From Akkermansia sp. (GTDB taxonomy: Bacteria > Verrucomicrobiota > Verrucomicrobiia > Verrucomicrobiales > Akkermansiaceae), in assembly GCA_017398765.1 (NCBI GenBank), contig JAFQEY010000083.1, forward strand, positions 1 to 47,809: a stretch of DNA of 47,809 bases. The letters run 5' to 3'. The notes under the pieces were generated by a model. That model did not search any database, was not told the DNA's origin, and was given only the letters and a program-made list of their open reading frames with translations. Of this stretch, positions 36,301 to 43,943 are shown one piece after another. Numbering within the stretch: the stretch's first letter is position 1; every line of letters starts with the position of its first letter. The translations under genes were made by a program, and so were the position numbers.

Positions 36301-39300
36301 CGTGAACTCCAGGTTGCCTTGCAGGGCCGTGATATTCTGCGCCTTGATATTGTTGCCGCTGAAAATCTGGGTGCCTGTGCCGTCCATGGCGATGTTCAGC
36401 CCGTTGACGGCACCTTTGTAGTCGTATCTGTCGCTGCCGATGATGGTCAGCGTGTTTTTGCCATCACCCTCGCGGGCGCTGTCAAGTTTGATGTCGGAGG
36501 AGGCGCCGCTGTAAGCATAGGCGTTTTCATCACCTGTCAGCCCTTTGATTTTGGCATTGCTCGTATTGATGGCCAGTGCCATGGTGGATCCGGAGATGCT
36601 CTGCATGTCCAGAGTGGCATTCTTGAGTGCGTTGTCATGCGCCAATTCTACAAAAGTACTGAAACCGCTGCCGTTGGCTGTACGTTTGGCCACCACACTG
36701 CCGCTAAATTGGTTGTCTCCATTCAGAATCAGACGTGAAGCGTTGGTAACGGTTGGGTATTGTGTGATGTCGGAGCTTTCTCGGTCGGCATATTGCGCTT
36801 GATTGGATTGGCTTGCTTCCCAGGTGAGCGTAGAACCGGACGCGGTTCCGGAGTCCAGATTGCTGATAATCCAGGTGGCACTCTTGCTCTTTTCTTTCAA
36901 TGTCAGATTCTGACCATTGAGCTTGATTGTCTCAAATGTCATGTGTTGGGAGACTTTGTCAGACGCAGCCTGAAGCGTTTGAATGTCTGTATCCAAATCA
37001 AGTATACCTCTCATGATGTCAAAGGCATCATAATAGGTATAAGTCCCCTTGTTGCCGTAGGTGAAATCCAGCTGAGTAGCATCTTCAATACGCAGCGTTC
37101 CATCGGAAGAGTTGTAGGAGGATGCTGTCAGATTCCATTTGCCGGAGCCGATGAGTTTCAGCGTGGCTCCGTTGGTCGCACCTGCATTACCCCCAAGGGT
37201 GACGTTATTTCCGCCATTGTCCAGCGTAACCGTGCCGGATGTGGCTCGAAGCACACTAGTGCCTGCGAAACCGGAGCCGGATACAGAGGCATCAATATAA
37301 GCGCCATCTTCGGCGTAAACAGTCCCCAGCGTGAGGTTTTTGCCGTTCATGTCAAGCTTGTTGCCCCTGATGTGGAGGTTGCCAACGTAGGAGTACTGCT
37401 GTGTCAGTTTCACGTCCCCTTCTTCCACATACAGATTTCGGTACTGCAGGTTGCTGGTATGGGTGGTGCCGTTGTTCAATTCTAACACATTATCCCCGTA
37501 TTTGTGGATGACTTCCACTTTAAGCTGCCCCTTGAGATCCGCCATGGAATCGATGGTCATGTATAACTCGCTGGCGATGGGATCTGAATTGTTTTCTCTG
37601 TAGTTGCCGATGAGGGCACTGCCTTCTTCCAACACCAGTTTGTTTAATTTCTGGGTAGTTGAAGCAATGTTCAACGTGCCTCCGTCTTTCAGGGTAATGC
37701 AGGAAACTGAGTCCAGCGCGTTGTCCTGAGTAACTTTGAGAGAGATTGCACCACCGGAGATTAAGTTGTGCTCTCCATCATTGCCCATAACGGTGATATT
37801 TCCGGAGAGCTCGTTGAGATTGGAGAGATGGACAGTTCCTCCTGTGTAGCCTTGAGCATCTACGATGAGGTCGTGGTTTCCACCGATTTCGGAGTTGACT
37901 GTAAATGTGCCGTCAGCCGCAGAAAGTCTGTAGGCCTGGTTGTCTGAAACGGTTATGTTTCCGGAGTAACTCAGGTTGCTTTTTGCTCCGAGTGCGAGAT
38001 GGTGATGGTTGCTGAGGTCGGTGTCCTGAGTCGCCTGATTTTGCAGCAGGATGCCTTCTGATTCCGTTTTGACATTGGAAAGCAGGTTGGCCATGGTCAT
38101 TCGGTTACCATAACTCAGATTCAGGGTGACGTTTCTGATGGCATCCTCACTCGTATACTCCAGCGTCACGCCGCCACCGGCAAAGTCAACCCCCCCGGTG
38201 AAGTCGTTGAGAGTGTTGGTGAGGATGACTGTACCCTTTGCATAGTTGTTGCCGAGAATGAGCGTGTTGTTACCGGTGAGGTGATAGTTCACCACTAATT
38301 CACCGCCGCCGCCGCCCAGTCGCCAGGCGTTGTCGACCGCCGCCAACTGCTCTGTGGTGCCTTGTGCGCCATATTGGATGGTTTGCCCTGCAAGCGCACC
38401 GGTGATGAGGTTCTTGTGCCCGGAGGTGTCAATCCGGGTAAGCTGGTTCTGCGAGAGAGCCAGCACGCCGTTGGATTCGCTGTCAATATAGTTCAGCGCC
38501 GTATTCCCATCGGCATTGTCGGCAGCCAGAGCTCCCTTTTCGCCTACAAGCCATTTTTGACTTCCGGCAGCGGCAGCGTCTTCCACCATCAGCGTGCCGC
38601 CGATGACGCTGCGGGAGCCGGTGAAGGTGTTGTTACCTGTCAGGTAGAGCATGCTGTTTGCCGCATCCACGGTGACGGTGCCCTCTCCGGTGATGTTGCC
38701 GCCGTAGGTGTGAGTCGCAGTCGTCTTGTCGGCAAACTCTACCTTGAGCGAACCTCCTGCCAGCTTGGTGTTACCCCGGTGACCGTAGTAGTCAGCCCAT
38801 TCCTGCGTATTTTCCTTGATGATACCGCCTTCGATGTATTCCATTTGGTGGTGAACACCCTCATTCATCACATAGGTGCCGCCTGTATTGACCGTGATGT
38901 CACCCTTGACTCGGGCGTGTGTGCCCAGTCGGAAAGTGCCTCCGTCTTCCACCGTGACGTTCATCTTGGCATCGGCGTAGTGCCAGTCATCCTCAGAGAA
39001 GAAGATATCGTTGCTGTACGGAACGGAACCGGTACCGTGCTCCGTGTTAATGCCGGCCAGCACCACGATGCCGCTCTTGACGGTGAAGGAGCTGGCCGCA
39101 TTGTTGCTGAGGTCGGTGCAGATGCTGTTCATGGTCCATACAGAGCCTGCCCCCATGTCGGCGATGACGCTCAGCGAGCCGTTGGAGGTATCCTTCAGAG
39201 AGCCTTTCCAGACGCTGTTACCGGCCTGTTTGTAGGTCATGGTGGTGCTGCCGCTGCTGTTGATGATGAGGGCATCATCCGTCAGGGCGTTGATGCTGAA

Positions 39301-40971
39301 ACCATCGGCTTCAATATTGGAATTGGTGGTGTACCATTCCATGGAGTTGCCGTTCATGTCCAGCGTGCCGCCGTTGAGCCCGAAGGTGAAGTCTCGCTCA
39401 ATCTGGTTGGTGTCAGAGATGACCACTGTAGCACCGCTGCTGGCCAGCACATTGTAGGCGGCGTGGCCGTTTGTCCGGTTCAGGTAGGTGGTGCCGCTGC
39501 CGCCGACTGCCAGCAGGATGTTGTTGTCACCCTCGCCCTCAATGTACAAATCGCCCGCACCGTTCTTGCGCCATTCGCGCATGTAGGTGGACGGGTTGGT
39601 CAGCTGCACGTGGACTTCTGCACCGTCATTAATCACGTAGCCCGCTGAATTGAGAGTGTAATCGCCGCCATCGGCGTTTTTGACGATGAAGCTGCCATTG
39701 TTGAACTCCAGGTAGCCTACACCGGTGTCAACCGTATCGTTCAGGATAATTTCATGCTCATTCTCACTGCCGCTGCCGGTAAATATCAGGTTCTGGGTGC
39801 TGCCCAGACCGCTGATGCCATTCTGGTAATTGTTTCCGTAAGCGTACCAGTTATCGTTGTTTTTGACGGCGGAAAGATCTTTCCACATGTGGCTGCCGGA
39901 GTTCACAGCCAGATGGCTGTACTTGGTATCTCCCACCGTGAGTAGTCCGCTGCCATTGGAGACTGCGCCCAGCTGCGCCGTGTTCGTTGTACTCATGTCC
40001 ACCTCTACGCTGTGCTTGTCCAGAATCTCGTTGGCATAGTCGATGGAGCCATGCGCCACGGAGTAGGTGGTGGCGTTGCCGGCACGCAAGGAGAAAATAT
40101 ATTCATAGCGTCCGGCTTCCTTGTTGTAGACGTAGATGGGGGAACCTGAGTCACCGCCTTGCGCGTTGGTCGGCAGGGGCGCGGTTTCATTGACCCAGGA
40201 GGATTCGGGTTTCATGTTCCAGTCGCCGAAGATGAGCCCCTCTTCCGTGATGGCAATGGCTCGGATGGAAGAGATGCCTCCCAGTATGGTGGTATATGGA
40301 GAGCCTGCACTGATAAGCTCTCCGTTTTTTTTCCAGACTGCAACGGAACCCGCATATGCGCGGTACATTAATTCACCCTCGAGCTGTTCCTTGATGTCGG
40401 GTATGCCGTTTTCGTTACTGTCCTGCTGTTCGGAAGATACACCGCTGTAGTTATATGCACCGACAACGTCTGTAAATATCTTATTCTGTCGGTATAGTGC
40501 CCAGTCTCCCGCGCTCACCAAATCTTTTTCCGTGATTTGCACCGTGCTGTATTTGATGGTATGACTGCTCCCCAGTTGAGTTGTTCCGAAAGCCGCGCTG
40601 AATCCGGGATTGTGCGCGACGGTGACCAGATAGTTGGAGCCGAACGCGGCAGCGGCACCGTGACACTGCGTTCCGGTGGCACCGTAGTCCAGGCTGCCCG
40701 CGAAGTTAATCATTCCCTGTTCTTCCGGAAGTACCCAAGTGACTTCTCCGTTCGCTTTGGGCATGGCAATGCCGCCGTCTTTGTCGCGGATGGCCTGCAG
40801 CATGGAGCTGATGCCCGTAACGCGGAAACGTCCCTTGTTCTGTCCGAAGTCGGAGTAGGTGCGTTTGTCTACATCCTCATGCATACCACCGCCCCAGGCC
40901 GTGGTGGCAGCAGTGGCGGCGCAGATGAGAAGAAGGCACTTGCGGAGGGAAAGGGGGAGATGCAGTTTCAT
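33307..40971 (-). CDS. Giant exported S6-type serine protease/passenger with PEP-CTERM-like anchor
   Basis: 2554 residues. Signal peptide MKLHLPLSLRKCLLLICAATAATTAWGGG. Residues about 40-310 form a chymotrypsin-like domain of the IgA1-protease (S6) type: NYLVTVAHN with His120, AGDWALYRQNKIFTDVVG with Asp156, and GGDSGSPIYVYN with Ser275, so the triad is complete. From about 340 to 2500 comes a repetitive beta-helix-like passenger rich in Gly, Asn, Ser and Thr (ITGEGTVTVDAANSMLYLTGNNTFTG and many similar). The C-terminus is VPEPTTATLSLLALSALAMRRRRK: VPEP, hydrophobic stretch, basic tail, as in exosortase-sorted proteins. No beta-barrel is present, which is unusual for S6 proteases. A calcium-type acidic stretch (QQDSNENGIPDIKEQ) lies at 182-196. 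Its promoter carries the 41041 palindrome. The substrate is unknown; a host or matrix protein is a guess. Confidence 0.88.
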   Translation of the reverse strand: MKLHLPLSLRKCLLLICAATAATTAWGGGMHEDVDKRTYSDFGQNKGRFRVTGISSMLQAIRDKDGGIAMPKANGEVTWVLPEEQGMINFAGSLDYGATGTQCHGAAAAFGSNYLVTVAHNPGFSAAFGTTQLGSSHTIKYSTVQITEKDLVSAGDWALYRQNKIFTDVVGAYNYSGVSSEQQDSNENGIPDIKEQLEGELMYRAYAGSVAVWKKNGELISAGSPYTTILGGISSIRAIAITEEGLIFGDWNMKPESSWVNETAPLPTNAQGGDSGSPIYVYNKEAGRYEYIFSLRAGNATTYSVAHGSIDYANEILDKHSVEVDMSTTNTAQLGAVSNGSGLLTVGDTKYSHLAVNSGSHMWKDLSAVKNNDNWYAYGNNYQNGISGLGSTQNLIFTGSGSENEHEIILNDTVDTGVGYLEFNNGSFIVKNADGGDYTLNSAGYVINDGAEVHVQLTNPSTYMREWRKNGAGDLYIEGEGDNNILLAVGGSGTTYLNRTNGHAAYNVLASSGATVVISDTNQIERDFTFGLNGGTLDMNGNSMEWYTTNSNIEADGFSINALTDDALIINSSGSTTMTYKQAGNSVWKGSLKDTSNGSLSVIADMGAGSVWTMNSICTDLSNNAASSFTVKSGIVVLAGINTEHGTGSVPYSNDIFFSEDDWHYADAKMNVTVEDGGTFRLGTHARVKGDITVNTGGTYVMNEGVHHQMEYIEGGIIKENTQEWADYYGHRGNTKLAGGSLKVEFADKTTATHTYGGNITGEGTVTVDAANSMLYLTGNNTFTGSRSVIGGTLMVEDAAAAGSQKWLVGEKGALAADNADGNTALNYIDSESNGVLALSQNQLTRIDTSGHKNLITGALAGQTIQYGAQGTTEQLAAVDNAWRLGGGGGELVVNYHLTGNNTLILGNNYAKGTVILTNTLNDFTGGVDFAGGGVTLEYTSEDAIRNVTLNLSYGNRMTMANLLSNVKTESEGILLQNQATQDTDLSNHHHLALGAKSNLSYSGNITVSDNQAYRLSAADGTFTVNSEIGGNHDLIVDAQGYTGGTVHLSNLNELSGNITVMGNDGEHNLISGGAISLKVTQDNALDSVSCITLKDGGTLNIASTTQKLNKLVLEEGSALIGNYRENNSDPIASELYMTIDSMADLKGQLKVEVIHKYGDNVLELNNGTTHTSNLQYRNLYVEEGDVKLTQQYSYVGNLHIRGNKLDMNGKNLTLGTVYAEDGAYIDASVSGSGFAGTSVLRATSGTVTLDNGGNNVTLGGNAGATNGATLKLIGSGKWNLTASSYNSSDGTLRIEDATQLDFTYGNKGTYTYYDAFDIMRGILDLDTDIQTLQAASDKVSQHMTFETIKLNGQNLTLKEKSKSATWIISNLDSGTASGSTLTWEASQSNQAQYADRESSDITQYPTVTNASRLILNGDNQFSGSVVAKRTANGSGFSTFVELAHDNALKNATLDMQSISGSTMALAINTSNAKIKGLTGDENAYAYSGASSDIKLDSAREGDGKNTLTIIGSDRYDYKGAVNGLNIAMDGTGTQIFSGNNIKAQNITALQGNLEFTNAPTVADTISIAQGATLKLGESYSLNEGVTLALIAGNGTQGTLTSTLVLNGGTLEFDSTVLNANTPLLNATTQYGTSFTTQAISFSNHQSLEHGVTYTLLSGDWSTHSASLADNMPDYLSGSIFDGDSTGLKVTIRLADGFTEWQDDYAVFSAGETVLFRDHEPAQNLQFASATTAGSLRFTNTETYTFSGSDVALSGKLNVESGKLVLNNKLTAADISTEGGEIVVAADGELELSGNRSGKVAVNGVSGTGTLSLSLTQSYDNDLAVNADFDGTTHVKSGYFTLNQNSTYGKKLRMGDGVNFRLLSSTTIDADIELDGSSRFFPEDNNKLTVNGEVTGTSGTWIRRGKGDVVFNGKVNLSAFDFEETGTTTHFNGTATIGNLILDTDTATLGGTGNLSVRNFNLTGGKSVTIDGLSITESSAQTRSWNNNTINLKNGASLDSRLSYYNHSSGTLTIGGSDANGTMYVKGLCLMPNDVGFATSELTVSSGAHLIIAGETSGTTGSDFVLAVGGEQSQLSVGANKINIYGTLTSNTAMTLYRKAADVTIQNGGRMNLLEGLVLKGTAYNDWLGAMNANLQVQEGGQLYAAGGTQRSELVVSLASGTTLGAIGSADSTVTFKNNMTVGTAGKEGTFTVDTAATTADDNLLLTRSETKGVTVDMTGSLSLQGNTAVEVIGSGTLRHKDAFNNATAIRVREGATLAVDSGAEDGLTAATELRKSSISLDSAVVSGSGITVTDAATIRATGGNSAITAATTLTNESTLTYDVAGGATLQSTGEITSETRSDLVKMGTGSLQLNNAANRFDNIRVDAGELKVHGAEAYDLDNLQAATSASLSFYAGAVDNEETEAAVRVSGTADFGSGTQLNANLTLATGAVLNVADGGLAMGSTLTLQEGVLLGDSTLARVQSLREGESTTLFSGVDGLTLGNTEYTTISTEDSILANPYFSNLSNNYVLSYTGTENGSLNITMISAAVPEPTTATLSLLALSALAMRRRRK

Positions 40972-41030
40972 GGCGCGTGAACGATATCTTCTGGTATGAA
41001 TAACGATAAACTGTCCGAAAAATCCCCTAA

Positions 41031-41059
41031 AGAATAGCGTATTTGAAATGCTATGTACA
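41031..41059 (-). promoter_or_regulatory. Promoter of the PEP-CTERM protease gene with palindrome in the spacer
   Basis: On the minus strand TGTACA (41059-41054), 17 bp, TATTCT (41036-41031). The spacer is TAGCATTTCAAATACGC, which contains the dyad AGCATTT-C-AAAT. The -35 is poor and itself palindromic. The leader is about 53 nt. The left arm of the 19-bp inverted repeat (41041-41059) covers the -35 and most of the spacer. Confidence 0.5.
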
Positions 41060-41181
41060 GCAAAAAAATAAGAATGTCTCTAACATAAGAGGTAATTTTT
41101 TTCAGAGGGAAGGAGAGTCGAGTCTATTTGAGGAGAACTATATTGGCATCTGAATCTTTAATTGTGCATAGCATTTCAAAT
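41041..41181. repeat. 19-bp inverted repeat around 103 bp (possible invertible promoter element)
   Basis: The left arm ATTTGAAATGCTATGTACA (41041-41059) and the reverse complement of the right arm (41163-41181) are identical except one base (T/C at the 16th position). The arms flank 103 bp without a gene. The left arm overlaps the promoter of the minus-strand protease gene. Arm length and spacing are like those of invertible promoters in gut bacteria. A static pair of operator sites is the alternative. Confidence 0.6.
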
Positions 41182-42353
41182 GAGATTCGCAGAAAATGGC
41201 GTCTTACGACGGCCTGTGAACGAAATGTCGCGAGAATTGAAAATTTGGGTACTTCCTTGGGAACGGTGCAGAAATTTGAGATTGGTGGCTCGTTTTCTGT
41301 GGAACATGAAGCTCTGTCTTAATTCCTGGTGTGATGGGGATGATGGGTTTTGCTGTTTAGCTTTGTTGGAAAATTATGATGTTTGTTGAGCTTTATCCGG
41401 TAGGACTATGTGATATATTGACTGGTTAAAGTTAGGAGAATATGATAATCTTTAATGAATGTGTTAGATATTAGCTGGAAAATCAGCTGTTGAAAGGAGT
41501 GGAAAAATAAAAGAAATGATAATAGTTGTAGAAATTAAACAAGCGCTCGATGAGTTTGGAGTGTGGGATAGAAATACAAAGTTGTGGCGGTAAGTGGAAT
41601 GATGGCTTTTTTTGTTTTGCGTGTTGTTCAACTTTTTTGTTTGAAAAGAAATATGGAGGGTTTATTTTTATTTGATGAGTTCCATACATGGTGTTTTTTT
41701 ATTTTCTGAAAACAGTGCACCTCTTATTGCTTGATTAAGGGGATGAGTAAGACGAAAAATGGGAAAATATGTAAAAAGCGAGTAAAAACAATTAAATGGG
41801 AGTAAAGTTAAGAAATGAGAACTAATGGCGAAGTGTGCTTTTTTTGCCAGTTATGAGTAAGGTGTGTGTGGTGGGTGCGGAGTGGTCGGCAGAGGCGTTC
41901 TTCAGAATGTGAAAAAACGCTGTTTCGGGGGTGCTGTGAGAGGGATGTTTTGAGGAAATTGTCTTTCCGGTTGAGAGGAATGCTTGCTTGGTACTGCGGT
42001 GTGGGGGTGGGATCAAAAGTATCTGGTGAGTACTTTGAGTGTCTTCTTGTGGGATAGTTGGCGGTAAGTTAGAAAGAAAAGAAAAAATATGTGCGGGATG
42101 TTAGTTGCTTTTTGTCGCGATTTCCGATTGGGTGAGAGCTTGCAAGTTGAGGGATGTTGGGTGTATATATGAAAAATTAATTTTTTATTTGTTGTTTTTT
42201 TGTTTTGTGCTAATGAATATTTGTATTTATTCTGCTTTAATTTTTTTTGTGGAACAATCAGAGGGGATGGCTCAGCGTATTCTTTTCCTGGTTGGTGAAA
42301 TTTATAGCGACGTGCTCTAAGTCATTATCACTAAGTAGTCAATAAAAAAATAA
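41182..42353. other. C-poor, AT-rich stretch without a convincing gene
   Basis: About 1.2 kb in which the plus strand is rich in T, G and A and strikingly poor in C, unlike all neighbours. Reading frames are short and random-looking on both strands. It holds plus-strand promoter-like sequences (41418-41446; also TTGCAA-N18-TATATA at 42140 and TTGTGC-N17-TATTCT at 42205), though AT-rich DNA gives chance matches. Tiny frames are present at 41516-41593 (25 residues) and 42267-42320 (17 residues, AGAGGGG just upstream). It could be decayed foreign DNA or encode an untranslated RNA. Confidence 0.6.
41418..41446 (+). promoter_or_regulatory. Orphan promoter in the gene desert
   Basis: TTGACT (41418-41423), 17 bp, TATGAT (41441-41446): a close sigma-70 match. 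Transcription would start near 41453 and soon form a small hairpin (AGCTG...CAGCT, about 41474-41489). No long reading frame follows, only a 25-codon frame at 41516 (MIIVVEIKQALDEFGVWDRN...). Confidence 0.45.
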
Positions 42354-42818
42354 TCAGATTTGGCATTCGCGTGAGGCGTTTTTTGGCGTGGAATGCGGGT
42401 AAAAACAGACGGAAATGCACTCCAGGAGCAGCTGTTGGGTGAGCAGAATGTTGGAGAGGGTGTTCCTGAGCTCGGGGGAAGCCGTGTCGGAATCGTGCGC
42501 GCGTCGGAGCTGAAATTGAGTGTGCCATTTCAATAATTCGAGGGGCGAGGCATGCATCATCTGCTGTTTTTCGACATCAATCATTCCCAGTTCCAAATCG
42601 CGTTCCTCATCGCTCAGGGAAGAATCGTTGAGGACGGGGTGCTTGAGGAGGGCTTCCAGCAGAATGAGAAGAGGGCGTTCGTTCGCCTGCTCAGATTCGG
42701 TGAAAACGGAATTGATGAGGGCTGCGGCATAGAATTTTTCCTGCTCGCTGCGGTAGGGGCAGGTTCGGATGCTGAGCAGGGCAATTTCTCTAAACTTATT
42801 TTTTTCCGGAATAGGCAT
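42354..42818 (-). CDS. Hypothetical helical protein
   Basis: 154 residues, no signal peptide, mostly helical and charged (KNKFREIALLSIRTCPYRSEQEKFYAAALINSVFTESEQANERPLLILLEALLKHP...SDEERDLELGMIDVEKQQM). The composition looks like a true soluble cytoplasmic protein, unlike the frames in the desert next to it. The family is not recognised. It is transcribed away from galE, and a divergent promoter sharing the palindromic TTGCAA hexamer (42908-42913) is possible, with TATGCT at 42891-42886 and a leader of about 60 nt. It borders the C-poor region at its 3' end. Confidence 0.6.
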   Translation of the reverse strand: MPIPEKNKFREIALLSIRTCPYRSEQEKFYAAALINSVFTESEQANERPLLILLEALLKHPVLNDSSLSDEERDLELGMIDVEKQQMMHASPLELLKWHTQFQLRRAHDSDTASPELRNTLSNILLTQQLLLECISVCFYPHSTPKNASRECQI

Positions 42819-42885
42819 AATAGGGCAGGGCGATGAGGTGTAAGTAAAGATGCAGCGCCTACGCGTTCATTTTTTGTCAGGAATG

Positions 42886-42913
42886 AGCATAGTAGTGCAA
42901 TCTTAACTTGCAA
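42886..42913 (-). promoter_or_regulatory. Possible divergent promoter for the 154-residue protein
   Basis: On the minus strand TTGCAA (42913-42908), 16 bp, TATGCT (42891-42886). TTGCAA is self-complementary, so the same six bases form the galE -35 on the other strand. Confidence 0.35.
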
Positions 42914-42936
42914 TTCGGTGAAAAATTGATTAGAAT
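42908..42936 (+). promoter_or_regulatory. Promoter of the galE-like gene
   Basis: TTGCAA (42908-42913), 17 bp, TAGAAT (42931-42936). The leader is about 20 nt and T-rich, without a Shine-Dalgarno sequence. Confidence 0.7.
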
Positions 42937-42962
42937 GCAGCAGTTAACCTGATTTTTTTATC

Positions 42963-43886
42963 ATGAAAGTACTTATTACCGGCGGTGCCGGCTTCATCGG
43001 GTCTCACATTGCTGAGCATTACCAGGGAATCGCAGAGGAAATCCGCGTGCTGGATAACCTCCGCACGGGCTATAAGAAGAATCTTGACGGGCTTAAGGTG
43101 ACCTTTATCGAGGGATCCATCACAGACCGCGAGGTGGTAGCCAAGGCCGTGGAAGGTGTGGACTACATTTTCCACATGGCAGCTATGGTTTCCGTGCCGG
43201 AGTCCATGATTAAGATTCGCGAGACGCTGGATCTGAACGTAAACGGTCTGCTGACCGTGCTGGAGGAGGCATCCAAGGCCGGAGTGAAGAAAGTGGTGCT
43301 TGCCTCCTCTGCCGCTATTTACGGTGACAACCCCATCGTGCCGAAGGTGGAGACTATGTACCCGGAGCCCAAGAGCCCCTATGGTATCACTAAGCTGGAT
43401 GGTGAGTACTACATGGAGATGTTCCGCACCACCGGTCAGATTAACACCGGCTGCTGCCGCTTCTTCAACGTGTTTGGTCCGCGCCAGGATCCGAAGGGTG
43501 CATACGCTGCAGCTGTGCCGATTTTCATGGAGAAGGCCATTAAGGGTGAGGATATCACCGTGTTCGGTGACGGCGAGCAGACCCGCGACTTCATCTATGT
43601 GAAGGATATCGTCGGCGCTCTTGTCTATGTGGCCGAGCATCCGGAAGTGACCGGCGTGAACAATGTGGGTTACGGTGGTCAGATTACCATCAATGACCTG
43701 GCCAACATCATTATCAAGGCTGCCGGTTCCACCTCTAAGGTGCTGCACTTGCCGGAGCGTCCGGGCGATGTGAAGCACTCCCGCTCCTGCGCGGACAAAC
43801 TGCGCAGCGCCGGTTGGGAGCCGAAGTATACGCTGGAAGAAGGCCTCAAGACTACGCTTGAGTATTTCAAGAGCGTGACGAAGTAA
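42963..43886 (+). CDS. NAD-dependent sugar-nucleotide epimerase (GalE/WbpP-like)
   Basis: A 307-residue extended short-chain dehydrogenase/reductase. NAD-binding GGAGFIGS (7-14), Asp31 at the end of the second strand, catalytic Ser115/116 in LASSAAIYGDN, and Tyr140/Lys144 in SPYGITK. VFGPRQDP and GDGEQTRDFIYVKDIVGALV are typical of UDP-glucose/UDP-N-acetylglucosamine 4-epimerases. It supplies activated galactose-type sugars for surface polysaccharide or glycoprotein. Which UDP-sugar it prefers cannot be fixed from sequence. It is a single-gene unit between a well-spaced promoter and a very strong terminator. No other glycan genes are adjacent. Confidence 0.9.
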   Translation: MKVLITGGAGFIGSHIAEHYQGIAEEIRVLDNLRTGYKKNLDGLKVTFIEGSITDREVVAKAVEGVDYIFHMAAMVSVPESMIKIRETLDLNVNGLLTVLEEASKAGVKKVVLASSAAIYGDNPIVPKVETMYPEPKSPYGITKLDGEYYMEMFRTTGQINTGCCRFFNVFGPRQDPKGAYAAAVPIFMEKAIKGEDITVFGDGEQTRDFIYVKDIVGALVYVAEHPEVTGVNNVGYGGQITINDLANIIIKAAGSTSKVLHLPERPGDVKHSRSCADKLRSAGWEPKYTLEEGLKTTLEYFKSVTK

Positions 43887-43903
43887 AAGTTCTGCATTAT
43901 GGC

Positions 43904-43935
43904 GGCGGGTCGGGCTTGTCCGACCCGCCTTTTTT
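43904..43935 (+). terminator. Terminator of the galE-like gene
   Basis: A perfect 10-bp stem GGCGGGTCGG (43904-43913) with CCGACCCGCC (43920-43929), 6-nt loop, six T residues. It ends 8 nt before the next start codon. Confidence 0.95.
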
Positions 43936-43943
43936 CATGTGGC

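Noticed and set aside
41128..41389. Overlapping plus-strand frames of 64 and 75 codons in the gene desert
   Set aside because: No family likeness, random-looking composition, and they begin across the inverted repeat.
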